Below, one piece after another: positions 1-8,781 of a DNA stretch of 64,000 nucleotides (position 1 is the first letter of the stretch; each line of letters opens with the position of its first letter). Location of the stretch: positions 186,001 to 250,000 of the forward strand of contig NZ_WTYH01000001.1 in the NCBI RefSeq assembly GCF_009827335.1, given 5' to 3'. The position numbers were made by a program, and so were the translations under genes. Source of the DNA: Aurantiacibacter arachoides (GTDB lineage Bacteria > Pseudomonadota > Alphaproteobacteria > Sphingomonadales > Sphingomonadaceae). The notes under the pieces were generated by a model. The model worked only from the letters and a program-made list of their open reading frames with translations. It was not told where the DNA came from and searched no databases.

Positions 1-13
1 CGATACCGCCGCC

Positions 14-853
14 GTGCTTGCCGGGCCGACGATGGCGCGGCACAAGCAGCGCATGGATCGCCTGCAATTCAATGGCGAGTGGCTCGGCCTGGCCGTTGTC
101 GCCAGCGCCTTTGCCATTCTCGCCGTGCTGGAAATTGCCGTGCCGTTCCGCACCGCCAGGCATACCCGCGGGCGACGCTGGCTAACGAACCTCGCGCTTT
201 TCGCGCTCGACACGGCGGCGGTGCGGCTGGTGCTGCCCCTGGCGATGGCAGGCACCGCAGTCGTGGCGGCAGAGCGGGGGTGGGGGCTATTCAACGCCGT
301 CGGCGCGCCCGGCTGGCTGGCCTTGGCCGGCTCGCTCCTGGCGCTCGACCTTGCCTTGTGGGTCCAGCACCTGGCCACGCACCGGGTGCCCTGGCTGTGG
401 CGTCTGCACCGCGTGCACCACGTCGACCGCGCGTTTGACGTCACCACCGCGGCGCGGTTTCATCCGGTAGAGATCGTGCTGTCGATGGCATGGAAGATGG
501 CTGTCGTCGCGGCGCTTGGTGCGCCTGTCCTGGCGGTGGTCGTGTTCGAGGCGGGCTTTGCCGTCTTCGCCCTGTGGACCCATGCGAACCTTGACCTGCC
601 CGCGCAGGCAGAGCGCTGGGTGCGCGGGCTGATCGTGACGCCGGGAATGCACCGCATCCATCATTCGACCCGGCCCGGCGAGACGAACAGCAATTACGGG
701 ACTGTCCTTTCAGGCTGGGACCGCCTTTTCGGAACCTATGTCGGCAGCGCAGCCGATGCGCCGCGGACGATGCCGATCGGCCTCGCCGAGTTTCGCGACG
801 AGCGACCGACGCGGCTCGGGTGGAGCCTGTGGTTTCCGTTCCGGCGGCACTAA
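14..853 (+). CDS. Sterol desaturase / fatty acid hydroxylase family protein
   Basis: Integral membrane di-iron oxygenase of the fatty acid hydroxylase superfamily, which hydroxylates or desaturates lipid substrates; the substrate cannot be told from sequence. Hydrophobic helices surround the histidine clusters HLATH, HRVHH, the single HANLD and HRIHH-STRPGETNSNYG, the usual eight-histidine iron-binding layout. The start is uncertain: the frame is open to the window edge, with GTG at 14 and ATGs at 32 and 53, so the gene may begin before the window. It ends against a hairpin shared with the convergent rpoZ. The family call is solid. Confidence 0.85.
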   Translation: MLAGPTMARHKQRMDRLQFNGEWLGLAVVASAFAILAVLEIAVPFRTARHTRGRRWLTNLALFALDTAAVRLVLPLAMAGTAVVAAERGWGLFNAVGAPGWLALAGSLLALDLALWVQHLATHRVPWLWRLHRVHHVDRAFDVTTAARFHPVEIVLSMAWKMAVVAALGAPVLAVVVFEAGFAVFALWTHANLDLPAQAERWVRGLIVTPGMHRIHHSTRPGETNSNYGTVLSGWDRLFGTYVGSAADAPRTMPIGLAEFRDERPTRLGWSLWFPFRRH

Positions 854-861
854 ACGAAAAA

Positions 862-889
862 GGCCGCACCTTGCGGCGCGGCCCTTTTT
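862..889. terminator. Bidirectional terminator between the hydroxylase gene and rpoZ
   Basis: A GGCCGC stem (862-867) pairs with GCGGCC (878-883). It has an A run before it (857-861) and a T run after it (885-889), so it can stop transcription from both convergent genes. Confidence 0.75.
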
Positions 890-911
890 GAAACGGTCAG
901 GCGCGGAAGGC

Positions 912-1256
912 TTACCCTTCGTAATCGCCGCCGATCGAGGTCGAGCGGGCGGGCGCGGCGGCGGACAGCCGCATAGCCTCGGCCGACTGGCTCAGCGAAC
1001 CGATATCGTCCGCCTCGTCCTCTTCGTCGGGAAGGATGGTCTGCAGCGACTGGATCAGCGATTCCTGCAGGTTCTTCGGGCGCACGGTCTGCTCGGCAAC
1101 TTCGCGCAGGGCCACGACGGGGTTCTTGTCACGGTCACGGTCGATGGTGAGTTCGGCACCGCCCGAGATTTCGCGTGCGCGCTGCGCGGCGAGCAGCACC
1201 AGGTCGAAACGGTTGGGAATCTTGTCTACGCAATCTTCGACGGTAACGCGCGCCAT
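912..1256 (-). CDS. rpoZ: DNA-directed RNA polymerase omega subunit
   Basis: Small RNA polymerase subunit that helps fold and assemble beta-prime. The N-terminus [20 protein letters not shown] and the following [12 protein letters not shown] are the classic omega signature. The product is 114 residues with a longer acidic and Ala/Ser tail than E. coli omega. I start it at the ATG of MARV; four more codons lie in frame upstream but precede the conserved start. It is divergent from the phospholipase D-like gene and converges on the hydroxylase gene across a shared terminator. Confidence 0.97.
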   Translation of the reverse strand: MARVTVEDCVDKIPNRFDLVLLAAQRAREISGGAELTIDRDRDKNPVVALREVAEQTVRPKNLQESLIQSLQTILPDEEDEADDIGSLSQSAEAMRLSAAAPARSTSIGGDYEG

Positions 1257-1360
1257 ATGGCACTCCACTGGTCCGGTGTGACGGGGAAGCGCGCCAGATA
1301 GGCCACGGCGCGCCGACAGTCAAGGTTTTCCACAGCGCGAAGCGTGCTACACGGGGTGTG

Positions 1361-2545
1361 ATGACCGACGATACCACCCCTGCCGCCGCCACCGGCGCCT
1401 ACAACGATCCAGCGCCGTTTGCGGTGGAGGCACAAGGGCTGAGCTTCACTTTCTTTCCCGCAGGCAAGGACCGCCGGACCGAGCTGCTGCGCATCATCAA
1501 TGGCGCGAAGACAAGCCTGAAGATCGCCTTTTACATCTTCGTGAAGGAGGGCGTGGGGCAGGAGGTGCGCGACGCGCTTTGCGCCGCGGCAAAGCGCGGG
1601 GTCCATGTCTCGCTGATCGTCGACGGTTTTGGATCCGACGTCGACGACGCCTTCTTCGAGGAAATGACCGAGGCGGGCGGCACGTTCTGCGTGTTCATGG
1701 CCCGCTGGTCGTTCCGGGCGCTGATCCGCAATCACCAGAAGATCGTGGTGGCCGACGACGCGATCGCCATGCTCGGCGGGTTCAACGTGGAGGACGACTA
1801 CTTCGCCCCGCCGGACGAGAACGGCTGGAACGACATCGGCCTCAGCGTGCAGGGGCCGGTGGTCGCCCGGGTATCGCAATGGTTCGACGAGCTTCACGAC
1901 TGGGCGCGTGACGACAAGGCCCAGTTCAAGGACATCCGCCGCCGCGTGAAACACTGGGACGCGGGCGAGGGGCCCGTGCAGTTGCTGATCGGCGGCCCGA
2001 CGCGCGGCCTTTCGAGCTGGGCCGAATGCATCAAGCAGGATCTTGCCGAGGGCGAACGGCTGGACATGATGATGGCCTACTTCAGCCCGAGCAGACGCCT
2101 GCGCAAATGTATCCGCGCCATCGCGCGCAAGGGCAGGACGACGCTGGTAATGGCGGGCAAGAGCGACAACAACGCCACCATTGGGGCCAGCCGCGCGCTC
2201 TATGAAAAGTTGCTGGAAGCGGGTGCGCGCATCTACGAATTCCAGGCGTGCAAGCTGCACACCAAGCTGATCGTGCTCGACGACGCGGTCTACATCGGCA
2301 GCGCCAATTTCGACATGCGCTCGCTTTACGTGAACCTGGAGATCATGCTGAAGGTCGAGGATGCCGCGCTGGCCGAGCGGATGCGCGAATTCATCCGCGG
2401 CCATCTCGCTGCGAGCGACGAGATCACCGCCGAGGCCCACGCACAGAATGCCACCGCATGGTGCCGCGTGAAATGGTGGGCGAGCTGGTTCCTCGTATCG
2501 GTGGTTGACTACACCGTAAGCCGCAAGCTGAACCTGGGGCTGTAA
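1361..2545 (+). CDS. Phospholipase D-like / cardiolipin synthase family protein
   Basis: Phosphatidyltransferase or phosphodiesterase of the PLD superfamily, 394 residues. Two complete HxKx4D motifs are visible: H125-K127-D132, followed by GGFNVEDDYF, and H300-K302-D307, followed by GSANFDMRSL. This two-motif layout fits cardiolipin synthase-like enzymes, but the N-terminal membrane helices of ClsA are absent, so it is closer to soluble ClsB/ClsC-type proteins. ATG 1361 is preferred to the GTG one codon earlier. Its TAA directly abuts the stop codon of convergent dnaB. Cardiolipin synthesis is an inference. Confidence 0.88.
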   Translation: MTDDTTPAAATGAYNDPAPFAVEAQGLSFTFFPAGKDRRTELLRIINGAKTSLKIAFYIFVKEGVGQEVRDALCAAAKRGVHVSLIVDGFGSDVDDAFFEEMTEAGGTFCVFMARWSFRALIRNHQKIVVADDAIAMLGGFNVEDDYFAPPDENGWNDIGLSVQGPVVARVSQWFDELHDWARDDKAQFKDIRRRVKHWDAGEGPVQLLIGGPTRGLSSWAECIKQDLAEGERLDMMMAYFSPSRRLRKCIRAIARKGRTTLVMAGKSDNNATIGASRALYEKLLEAGARIYEFQACKLHTKLIVLDDAVYIGSANFDMRSLYVNLEIMLKVEDAALAERMREFIRGHLAASDEITAEAHAQNATAWCRVKWWASWFLVSVVDYTVSRKLNLGL

Positions 2546-4084
2546 TCAGTCCCAGTCGCCGCCGAAGTCGCCTTCGGCAAGGTCGGAAAACTTGGTGATC
2601 TTGGGTTCGAATCGCAGGCGCACCTTGCCCGTGGAGCCGTGGCGCTGCTTGGCGACGATCAGCTCGGCCAGGCCGTAGACGCGTTCCATCTCGGCGGCCC
2701 AGGCGGCGTGCTGATCGTGCACCTTGGCATCGTCCGATTCGATGGGGCGCTTGGGTTCGCGCGTGCCGACGTAATAATCCTCGCGGAAGATGAACCACAC
2801 CATGTCGGCGTCCTGCTCGATCGACCCCGATTCGCGCAGGTCGGACAGCATGGGGCGCTTGTCGTCGCGCTGCTCGACCGCGCGGCTGAGCTGGGACAGT
2901 GCGATCACCGGCACGTTGAGTTCCTTGGCCAGCGTCTTCAAGCCGCGGCTGATCTCGGAAATCTCGTTCACGCGGTTGTCAGTGGCGCGGCCCGATCCCT
3001 GCAGCAGCTGCAAATAGTCGACCACGATCAATCCGATATCGTGCCGCCGCTTCAGCCGCCTGGCGCGGGTGCGCAGCGCGCCGATGGATAGCGCGGGCGA
3101 ATCGTCGATGTAGAGCGGCAGGTCGTGCAGCCGCTGGCTGGCGAGCATCAGGTCTTGCAGGTCGCCCTTGCCGATCTTGCCCATGCGCAGCCGTTCGCTG
3201 GGAATGCCCGACTGCTCGGCCAGGATACGGGTGGCGAGCTGGTCTTTCGACATTTCGAGACTGAACACGGCCACGCCCGCACCGACCGATTCCTCGATCC
3301 CGTCGCGCCGGTCGTTCTTCAACCGTTCGGCGGCGTTGAAGGCGATGTTCATGGCCAGCGAGCTCTTGCCCATGCCCGGACGTCCGGCCAGGATGATGAG
3401 GTCGGAATTGTGCAGCCCGCCGCACTTCTCGTTGATCGAGGTGAGGCCGGTGGTCTTGCCCGATACGTGCCCGCCGGACTTGAAGGCGATTTCCGCCAGG
3501 TGCAGCGCCTCCGCCGCGGCCTTGCCGAAGCTCTGCGCCTCGTTGCCCGTGGTCGCCCCTTCGGCCACCTCGTAAAGCCGTGCCTCGGCCAGTTCGATCT
3601 GGCGCATGGGCTCCACGTCTTCCGACGTATCGAGCGCGCTTTCGACCAGGTCGCGGCCCACGGTGACGAGCTCGCGCAGCAGTGCCAGGTCGTAGATCTG
3701 CTGCGCCAGTTCGCGCGGGGCGAGCAGGCCCTGCCCATCGGCGGTAAGTTGCGCGAGATAGCCGGTGCCGCCCAGTTCCTTCAGCGCCGCGTCGCCTTCG
3801 AAATAGGGTTTGAGCGTAACGGGCGTGACCACCATCTGGCGGTCGATCAGCACCTGGATACGCTCGAACACGCGGGCGTGGACGGGGGCATAGAAATGTT
3901 CGGGGCGCAGCTGGACGGTCATCTCCTCCAGCACCCGGTTGTCGATCAGCACGGCACCGATGAAGGCGGCCTCGGCCTCCAGGTTGGTGGGCAGGCTGCG
4001 CCCGGTCGCGCCCACGGGGGCGTTGGCGTCGGGGGCCCTGGCATCGGCGGCGGGCGAGCGGACAAGAAGGGCTTCATCAGACAT
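2546..4084 (-). CDS. dnaB: Replicative DNA helicase DnaB
   Basis: Hexameric helicase that unwinds DNA at the replication fork; 512 residues. The N-terminal primase-interaction domain (about 30-130, LPTNLEAEAAFIGAVL) is followed by a linker and a RecA-like domain with Walker A GRPGMGKS at 234-241 and Walker B LIVVDYLQLL. The start is the ATG of MSDEALL; the frame stays open upstream but is not conserved there. It is divergent from the UPF0262 gene across about 170 bp that holds a DnaA-box-like site. No intein or other insertion is seen. Confidence 0.97.
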   Translation of the reverse strand: MSDEALLVRSPAADARAPDANAPVGATGRSLPTNLEAEAAFIGAVLIDNRVLEEMTVQLRPEHFYAPVHARVFERIQVLIDRQMVVTPVTLKPYFEGDAALKELGGTGYLAQLTADGQGLLAPRELAQQIYDLALLRELVTVGRDLVESALDTSEDVEPMRQIELAEARLYEVAEGATTGNEAQSFGKAAAEALHLAEIAFKSGGHVSGKTTGLTSINEKCGGLHNSDLIILAGRPGMGKSSLAMNIAFNAAERLKNDRRDGIEESVGAGVAVFSLEMSKDQLATRILAEQSGIPSERLRMGKIGKGDLQDLMLASQRLHDLPLYIDDSPALSIGALRTRARRLKRRHDIGLIVVDYLQLLQGSGRATDNRVNEISEISRGLKTLAKELNVPVIALSQLSRAVEQRDDKRPMLSDLRESGSIEQDADMVWFIFREDYYVGTREPKRPIESDDAKVHDQHAAWAAEMERVYGLAELIVAKQRHGSTGKVRLRFEPKITKFSDLAEGDFGGDWD

Positions 4085-4252
4085 GGGCGCGCACCATGCG
4101 TCGGGCCATGCCGCACCGCAAGGTGGCGGTGGCTGCAAATCTTTTTCGCCCCCTGTGGATAGCGGGGATGAGACGGATGCAGCGGGGAAGAGGCTGGAAC
4201 GACCTGATTGGCAATTGCATTGTGGCGCGCCGCTGGGCAGGAGGGCGCTGCC
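4085..4252. promoter_or_regulatory. Divergent dnaB / UPF0262 promoter region with DnaA-box-like site
   Basis: Non-coding gap between two divergent genes. Its minus strand carries CTATCCACA (plus strand 4154-4162), which differs at one base from the DnaA box TTATCCACA. The short AT stretch CTTTTT lies beside it at 4141-4146. A single box is weak evidence, so the regulatory role is tentative. Confidence 0.35.
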
Positions 4253-4744
4253 ATGAGCGCGACCCCCGACAACCGGATCGAGACGATTACCCTGGACGAG
4301 GCGACCGTCATCGCGCGCAGCGAGGACATCGAGAAGGAACGCGAGGTGGCCTTGCGCGATCTCGTGGTCGATAACCTGTTTCGCCCGGTGCGCGCCGCGA
4401 ACGAGGGCCATTGCGGGCCGTGGCACGTTCACCTCGGCATCGTTGACGGGATGCTGGCGCTGCACCTGAAGGATGCGGCCGGCGAGGGTGCCGGGACCAT
4501 CGGCCTTGGCCTCGCGCGCCTGCGCCGGGTGGTGCGCGACTATTTCGCCATCTGCGACAGTTATTACAAGGCGCTGCGCCGCGCTTCCGCGCAGGAACTC
4601 GAAACGCTCGACATGGCCCGCCGGGCCATCCACGATCGCGGCACGCGATTGCTGCTGGATGCGCTCGACAGCAAGGTGGAAACCGATTTCGAGACTGCCA
4701 GGCGGCTGTTCACGCTGATCTGCGTCCTGCATATCAGGGCCTGA
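4253..4744 (+). CDS. UPF0262 family protein
   Basis: Conserved alphaproteobacterial protein of unknown function, 163 residues. It has the characteristic core, with an NLFRPV stretch, a WHVHLGIVDGMLAL strand and an RLRRVVRDYFAICDSYY helix. The start ATG at 4253 is set by a good Shine-Dalgarno (CAGGAGGG, 4238-4245). It is likely cytosolic; no signal peptide or membrane segment is visible. The membership call is firm; no function is proposed. Confidence 0.85.
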   Translation: MSATPDNRIETITLDEATVIARSEDIEKEREVALRDLVVDNLFRPVRAANEGHCGPWHVHLGIVDGMLALHLKDAAGEGAGTIGLGLARLRRVVRDYFAICDSYYKALRRASAQELETLDMARRAIHDRGTRLLLDALDSKVETDFETARRLFTLICVLHIRA

Positions 4745-4818
4745 TTCTCAGTTCGAAACAGGCACCTGTTACCAACAAGGGAGATGATGGCGGCGGATCC
4801 GTTTCGCGCCGGTCAGTC

Positions 4819-5517
4819 ATGGGCAAGAAGAAGAAGAGCATTTTCCGGTTCTGGATCGAGGCGTTGCTGCTCGCGGGCCTCGTGGGCCTGGGTGTGTACC
4901 TGTGGTGGAGCACCCGCGAATGGGAGCCGGAGCGCAGCGAATATCCGGTGCAGGGCGTCCTCACCGGCGAGGCGGAAGGGGTGATCGACATCGCCGCGCT
5001 GCGGACGGCACGCGCCGATTTCGTCTACCTGGAGGCAAGCCGGGGCGCCGCTGGTCGTGACGCCACCTTTGGCCGCAACCTTGCGGCGCTTGCGGGCACC
5101 GGCATCCACCACGGCGCGGTGCACCTGTACGACCCTTGCGTCCCCGCCGAGCGGCAGGCTGCCAATTTCGTAACGATCGTGCCGCGCGACCCGGAGATGC
5201 TGCCGCCCGCCATCGCGCTGTCCAAGCTGGCCAGCGAATGCGGCGACCCGGTGCTGGAGGCCGCGGTCGAGAGCGAATTGACGACCTTCATCAACCAGGT
5301 GGAAGGCCACGCCGGCCAGCCGGTGGTCCTGAAGGTCTCGCCCGAATTCGAGGAAGCGACGCGCATCGCCAGCCGTATCGAGCGCAACCTGTGGCTGGAC
5401 AGTGACTGGATCGAACCCGACTACGCCGGCCGGCCGTGGACGCTGTGGACTGCCAATTCGCAGGCGACCAATCCCGCCGGTGGCGAGCCGCTGCGCTGGG
5501 TAGTGGTGCAGAACTGA
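4819..5517 (+). CDS. GH25-like membrane-anchored protein, catalytic residues apparently lost
   Basis: A 232-residue protein with a lysine-rich N-terminus and one membrane anchor (about 11-30), followed by a domain with the layout of GH25 lysozymes: FVYLEAS, an F-x-x-N helix, GAVHLYDPC...ERQAANFV, and a C-terminal PWTLWTANS strand. GH25 enzymes normally carry an Asp in a GxDVS motif and a DxE pair on later strands. Here the matching places read GVLTG (46-50) and AIALS (131-135), so the acids are missing. It may be a non-catalytic peptidoglycan-binding relative or a decaying gene; the frame is intact. The alignment was done by eye. Confidence 0.6.
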   Translation: MGKKKKSIFRFWIEALLLAGLVGLGVYLWWSTREWEPERSEYPVQGVLTGEAEGVIDIAALRTARADFVYLEASRGAAGRDATFGRNLAALAGTGIHHGAVHLYDPCVPAERQAANFVTIVPRDPEMLPPAIALSKLASECGDPVLEAAVESELTTFINQVEGHAGQPVVLKVSPEFEEATRIASRIERNLWLDSDWIEPDYAGRPWTLWTANSQATNPAGGEPLRWVVVQN

Positions 5518-5569
5518 TTTGCCAGCCGCGCGCTGGCGACTGGCCCTCAGGCCAGCGCCAGCGCCCGGA

Positions 5570-6715
5570 TCACTTGCCTTCGGCCTCCAGCCACTCGACC
5601 AGCGCGCCCAGGCATTCGCGCCCCAGCAGCTTGCAGCGTTCCGGACTCCAGCCCTGCGCCGCATCGGGCAGGTCGTCGTTGTCCTTGAAGGGCATTTCCA
5701 ATGTCATCGCTACCGCACCGAATCGCTCGGCGACCTGGTTGGTGCTGATGGTCAGGTTGGCAGTACCGGGCCGGGACTTGGCGTAACCCTTGGCGGTCTG
5801 GAACTCGGGCGCGCGGCGTTCGAGGATGCGCTGGTAGGCATACATCCGCTCGCCCTGATCGTCGGTCCACGAAGGGATGCCTTCGAACCCGGCGAGGAAG
5901 TTGGCGGCAATCGCCTCGTCACCGTGGACATCCATGGCAAAGTCGACACCGCTGGCGTCCATCGCATTACGGATGGCGAGAACTTCCGGGCTGCGTTCGG
6001 CAGACGGGTTTTCCCACTCGCGGTTGAGGTTCACGCCCTCTGCATTGGTCCGCAGATGGCCCCGGAAGCTGCCGTCGGGATTGCAGTTGGGAACGACATG
6101 GAGGCGGCACTTCTGCCGCAGAACGCGGCCGATGGCATCGGCGGGATCGGTCAGCACCTCGAGCGCGCCTTCCATCCACCATTCGGCCATGCTTTCACCC
6201 GGGTGCTGCCGGGCATAGAGCCAGACCTGCGTCTGCCCTGCGCCCATCTCGAGGCAATCGATGGTACGTCCGTCCAAGGTGTTACCCAGGCAGCGGTAGG
6301 AGACGCCCTCGGCGCAGGCAGCCTCGGCAACCAGATCGTTGTGCCGTTCCATCGAATAGGGCGCGAAATAGGCGAACCAGGCCATGTCGGACGCTGGTGT
6401 ATAGCGCACGGTCATCGTGCCGTTGCCGGATGCGTCATCGTAACTGGTTTCGGCCCGACCCCAGAAGGCGCGATCTTCCGACACGCAGCAGCGGTAACCG
6501 GGCCAACCCTGAGGGTAGGCGGTATCCTTCAGGTTTTCGAAGCGCAGCACGATTTCGCGCCCGGTCGCGCCCGAGACACGAAAGTGAAACCACTGCGCGA
6601 ATTCGCTGTTGCGGTCGTTGGGAATACGCAGGGTGGCGGTGCAACCGTCCACCGACACGACATGGATGTTGCCGCTGTCGAAAGCGGCGTCGATTTTGAT
6701 TTCGTCTGTAATCAT
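5570..6715 (-). CDS. M14-type cytosolic carboxypeptidase family protein
   Basis: Zinc carboxypeptidase of the M14 family, cytosolic (CCP/Nna1-like) branch, 381 residues. A beta-rich N-terminal domain (about 1-130) is followed by the peptidase domain with zinc ligands H171 and E174 (RQHPGES) and H264 (MDVHGDE), substrate-binding NLNREW near 229-234, and catalytic E340 (TLEMPFKDN). No signal peptide is present, so it should act in the cytoplasm; its substrate is unknown. The start ATG overlaps the stop of the upstream DUF4136 lipoprotein gene by 4 bp, which points to co-translation. Confidence 0.88.
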   Translation of the reverse strand: MITDEIKIDAAFDSGNIHVVSVDGCTATLRIPNDRNSEFAQWFHFRVSGATGREIVLRFENLKDTAYPQGWPGYRCCVSEDRAFWGRAETSYDDASGNGTMTVRYTPASDMAWFAYFAPYSMERHNDLVAEAACAEGVSYRCLGNTLDGRTIDCLEMGAGQTQVWLYARQHPGESMAEWWMEGALEVLTDPADAIGRVLRQKCRLHVVPNCNPDGSFRGHLRTNAEGVNLNREWENPSAERSPEVLAIRNAMDASGVDFAMDVHGDEAIAANFLAGFEGIPSWTDDQGERMYAYQRILERRAPEFQTAKGYAKSRPGTANLTISTNQVAERFGAVAMTLEMPFKDNDDLPDAAQGWSPERCKLLGRECLGALVEWLEAEGK

Positions 6716-7329
6716 TCGACCGAGATAGTCTCGCCGGACTGTCCGGGGAAGCCCGAAAACAGCGCATCGGCCATACGCGCCGCAGCGGCAGGCGAGGCGC
6801 CGTAGTCGCTGTTGGCGCTGGCCGTCATGCTGGCGCGGCCCTCCCACAGGTTCCTGACGCCGCTCGCCGAACGGATGGAGACTGCCATCTGCCGCTCGAT
6901 CCGTTCGGCAGGCCGGCCGCTGAGAAGCCGGGTGAGATCGACGCCCACGCCGACACCGACGCCGGAGCCATAGGTCCCGGTCGAGGCGCCGCCGCCCACG
7001 CCAACACCGGTGCCGCGTCTGCCATCGGCTGCGGTGACCATCTGCTCGAGCGACACTTGCGCTACCTGGTCCGCCTCTTGCGTCACCACCCGGTAGCCAA
7101 GCTGCTGCAATTCGGCGCGCACCGCATCGGCATAGATGCCGTATTCAACGCTCGCGCTGTCGAGCCCCGGTGCGGCGACCACGCGGATCGTCCCTTGCCC
7201 AAGGCTAGTGCCCGCCTGATCGACGAATCGGGTGACCTCCACCGGGGAGACATAGGCTGGCGTGGCGCAACCGCCGAGCAGCGCGAGCGCGGCGACGGGG
7301 AGGGCGAACGTGAGAAGGGGGTGTTTCAT
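6712..7329 (-). CDS. DUF4136 domain lipoprotein
   Basis: Predicted outer-membrane or periplasmic lipoprotein, 205 residues. The signal peptide [21 protein letters not shown] ends in a lipobox with Cys as the acylated residue. The mature part begins with [11 protein letters not shown], contains a Gly/Val-rich repeat-like stretch (GVGVGGGAS...GVGVGVGVD), and ends in the [15 protein letters not shown] motif typical of DUF4136. A second member with the same C-terminal motif lies at 42707-43414. It is the first gene of a two-gene unit with the carboxypeptidase. Function unknown. Confidence 0.82.
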   Translation of the reverse strand: MKHPLLTFALPVAALALLGGCATPAYVSPVEVTRFVDQAGTSLGQGTIRVVAAPGLDSASVEYGIYADAVRAELQQLGYRVVTQEADQVAQVSLEQMVTAADGRRGTGVGVGGGASTGTYGSGVGVGVGVDLTRLLSGRPAERIERQMAVSIRSASGVRNLWEGRASMTASANSDYGASPAAAARMADALFSGFPGQSGETISVE

Positions 7330-7420
7330 CGGTATCTCAACGCACGAAGGCGGCAGCGGTGCCGTGCGCCCTGGGCAAGTGTTAGCGCTTGCTTGACCAT
7401 ATCGTGCTAGGCCGACCCCC

Positions 7421-8491
7421 ATGACGACAGGAATCTCCTCGCCCAAGCCCCCCATCCTGGTGACCGGCGGGGCCGGTTACATCGGCAGCCACGCGGTGCT
7501 GGCGCTGCTGGACGGCGGCTGGCCGGTGGCGGTGATCGACAACCTTTCCACCGGCTTCCGCTTCGCCTTGCCCGAGGGCGTGCCGCTGTATGAAGGCGAC
7601 GTGGCCGATGCCGAATTGCTGGCGCGCATCTTTGCTGAGCAGGGCATGGGCAATGGCACGGGCGCCATCATGCATTTTGCCGGCAGCATCATCGTGCCCG
7701 AGAGCGTGGAAGATCCGCTTAAGTATTACGACAACAATACCGTCAAGAGCCGCGCGCTGATTGCTGCGATGGTGGCGGCGGGTGTGCCGCACGTCATCTT
7801 TTCCAGCACCGCGGCAACTTATGGCATCCCGGCCGAATCGCCGGTGCGCGAGGATACGCCCAAGGCGCCGATCAATCCCTACGGCTGGTCGAAGCTGATG
7901 ACCGAGCAGATGCTGGCCGACACTGCCGCAGCGCACGCGATGAACTACTGCGCGCTGAGGTATTTCAACGTCGCGGGCGCCGATCCGCAGGCGCGCAGCG
8001 GGCAATCGACCGCTGGCGCCACCCACCTCATCAAGGTCGCCGTGGAAGCCGCCCTGGGCAAGCGCGACAGCGTGGCCGTGTTCGGAACCGATTACGCCAC
8101 GCCCGACGGCACCGGCGTGCGGGACTACATCCACGTCAGCGACCTTGCCGCCGCGCACGTGCTGGCGCTGGAGGCGCTGATCGCGGCGCCGGATGCGTCG
8201 ATGACGATGAATTGCGGCTACGGGCGCGGGTTCAGCGTGCTCGAAGTCCTCGATGCGGTCGACCGGGTGACCAACCGCAGGATCGAGCGGGTGCTGGGCC
8301 CGCGGCGGCCCGGCGATCCCGATGCGCTGGTTTCCGACCCTGCCCGGATCAAGGCCACGTTGCCGTGGCAGCCGGCCCATGCCGACCTCGACCGGATCGT
8401 CGAGCACGCGCTGGCCTGGGAGCGCAAGCTGGACGCGCTGCGCGCGCAGGGCGACACGCACGGCGACACGCAAGGCGACAGGGGCGGTTGA
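7421..8491 (+). CDS. galE: UDP-glucose 4-epimerase
   Basis: Interconverts UDP-glucose and UDP-galactose for polysaccharide synthesis. It is a short-chain dehydrogenase-type enzyme of 356 residues: NAD-binding GGAGYIG at 16-22, Ser/Thr at FSSTAATYG, and catalytic Y154-x3-K158 (YGWSK). The C-terminal tail ends in GDTHGDTQGDRGG, coded by a 12-bp tandem repeat (8450-8485). The TGA stop overlaps a possible rpmJ -35 box. Specificity for glucose rather than N-acetylated sugars is inferred. Confidence 0.92.
   Translation: MTTGISSPKPPILVTGGAGYIGSHAVLALLDGGWPVAVIDNLSTGFRFALPEGVPLYEGDVADAELLARIFAEQGMGNGTGAIMHFAGSIIVPESVEDPLKYYDNNTVKSRALIAAMVAAGVPHVIFSSTAATYGIPAESPVREDTPKAPINPYGWSKLMTEQMLADTAAAHAMNYCALRYFNVAGADPQARSGQSTAGATHLIKVAVEAALGKRDSVAVFGTDYATPDGTGVRDYIHVSDLAAAHVLALEALIAAPDASMTMNCGYGRGFSVLEVLDAVDRVTNRRIERVLGPRRPGDPDALVSDPARIKATLPWQPAHADLDRIVEHALAWERKLDALRAQGDTHGDTQGDRGG
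8450..8485 (+). repeat. 12-bp in-frame tandem repeat at the galE 3' end
   Basis: GGCGACACGCAC (8450-8461), GGCGACACGCAA (8462-8473) and the partial copy GGCGACAGGGGC (8474-8485) follow one another in frame, coding for GDTH, GDTQ and GDRG. The copy number may vary between strains. Confidence 0.8.
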
Positions 8492-8516
8492 CTCGCCGCC
8501 ACGTCGCCCCTAGTGG
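8488..8516 (+). promoter_or_regulatory. Putative rpmJ promoter
   Basis: TTGACT (8488-8493), 17 bp, TAGTGG (8511-8516). The -35 box overlaps the galE stop codon. Transcription would begin near 8523, about 10 bp before a strong hairpin. The layout is the same as in front of rpmH. Confidence 0.5.
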
Positions 8517-8531
8517 CGCAGCTTGAATTTC

Positions 8532-8567
8532 CGGCATCGGAGGCTATCTCCGGTGCCGCTTGTTTTT
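8532..8567 (+). terminator. Hairpin with T run: galE terminator or rpmJ leader attenuator
   Basis: An 11-bp stem (CGGCATCGGAG 8532-8542 with CTCCGGTGCCG 8548-8558, one G-U pair) is followed by CTTGTTTTT. It can end galE transcripts. If the promoter just upstream is real, it also sits inside the rpmJ leader. Confidence 0.7.
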
Positions 8568-8580
8568 ACGGGAAAGACCG

Positions 8581-8706
8581 ATGAAAGTCCGCAACAGCCT
8601 CAAGTCGCTGAAGAACCGTCACCGCGATTGCCGCGTGATCCGTCGCCGCGGCCGCACCTACGTGATCAACAAGACCAACCGCCGCTTCAAGGCCCGCCAG
8701 GGTTGA
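8581..8706 (+). CDS. rpmJ: 50S ribosomal protein L36 (bL36, zinc-free type)
   Basis: A 41-residue ribosomal protein of the large subunit, [17 protein letters not shown] followed by [24 protein letters not shown]. Only one Cys remains, so this is the C-minus form that does not bind zinc. The start is ATG 8581, with GGGAAAGACC upstream as a weak ribosome-binding site. It stands alone between galE and the HAD gene, with its own promoter candidate and terminator. Confidence 0.97.
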   Translation: MKVRNSLKSLKNRHRDCRVIRRRGRTYVINKTNRRFKARQG

Positions 8707-8753
8707 TTGCAGGCGCCGTGCCGCGCCAGTGTCGCGGTGCAGGTTGCATGAAG

Positions 8754-8779
8754 AGCCCCCGCAACAACGGGGGCTTTTT
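8754..8779 (+). terminator. rpmJ terminator
   Basis: AGCCCCC (8754-8760) pairs with GGGGGCT (8769-8775) around an 8-base loop, with a T5 run at 8775-8779, directly before the next start codon. Confidence 0.9.
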
Positions 8780-8781
8780 GC

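Noticed and set aside
1326..1334. TTTTCCACA as a DnaA box between rpoZ and the PLD-like gene
   Set aside because: A single 8-of-9 match away from any replication gene promoter; expected by chance.
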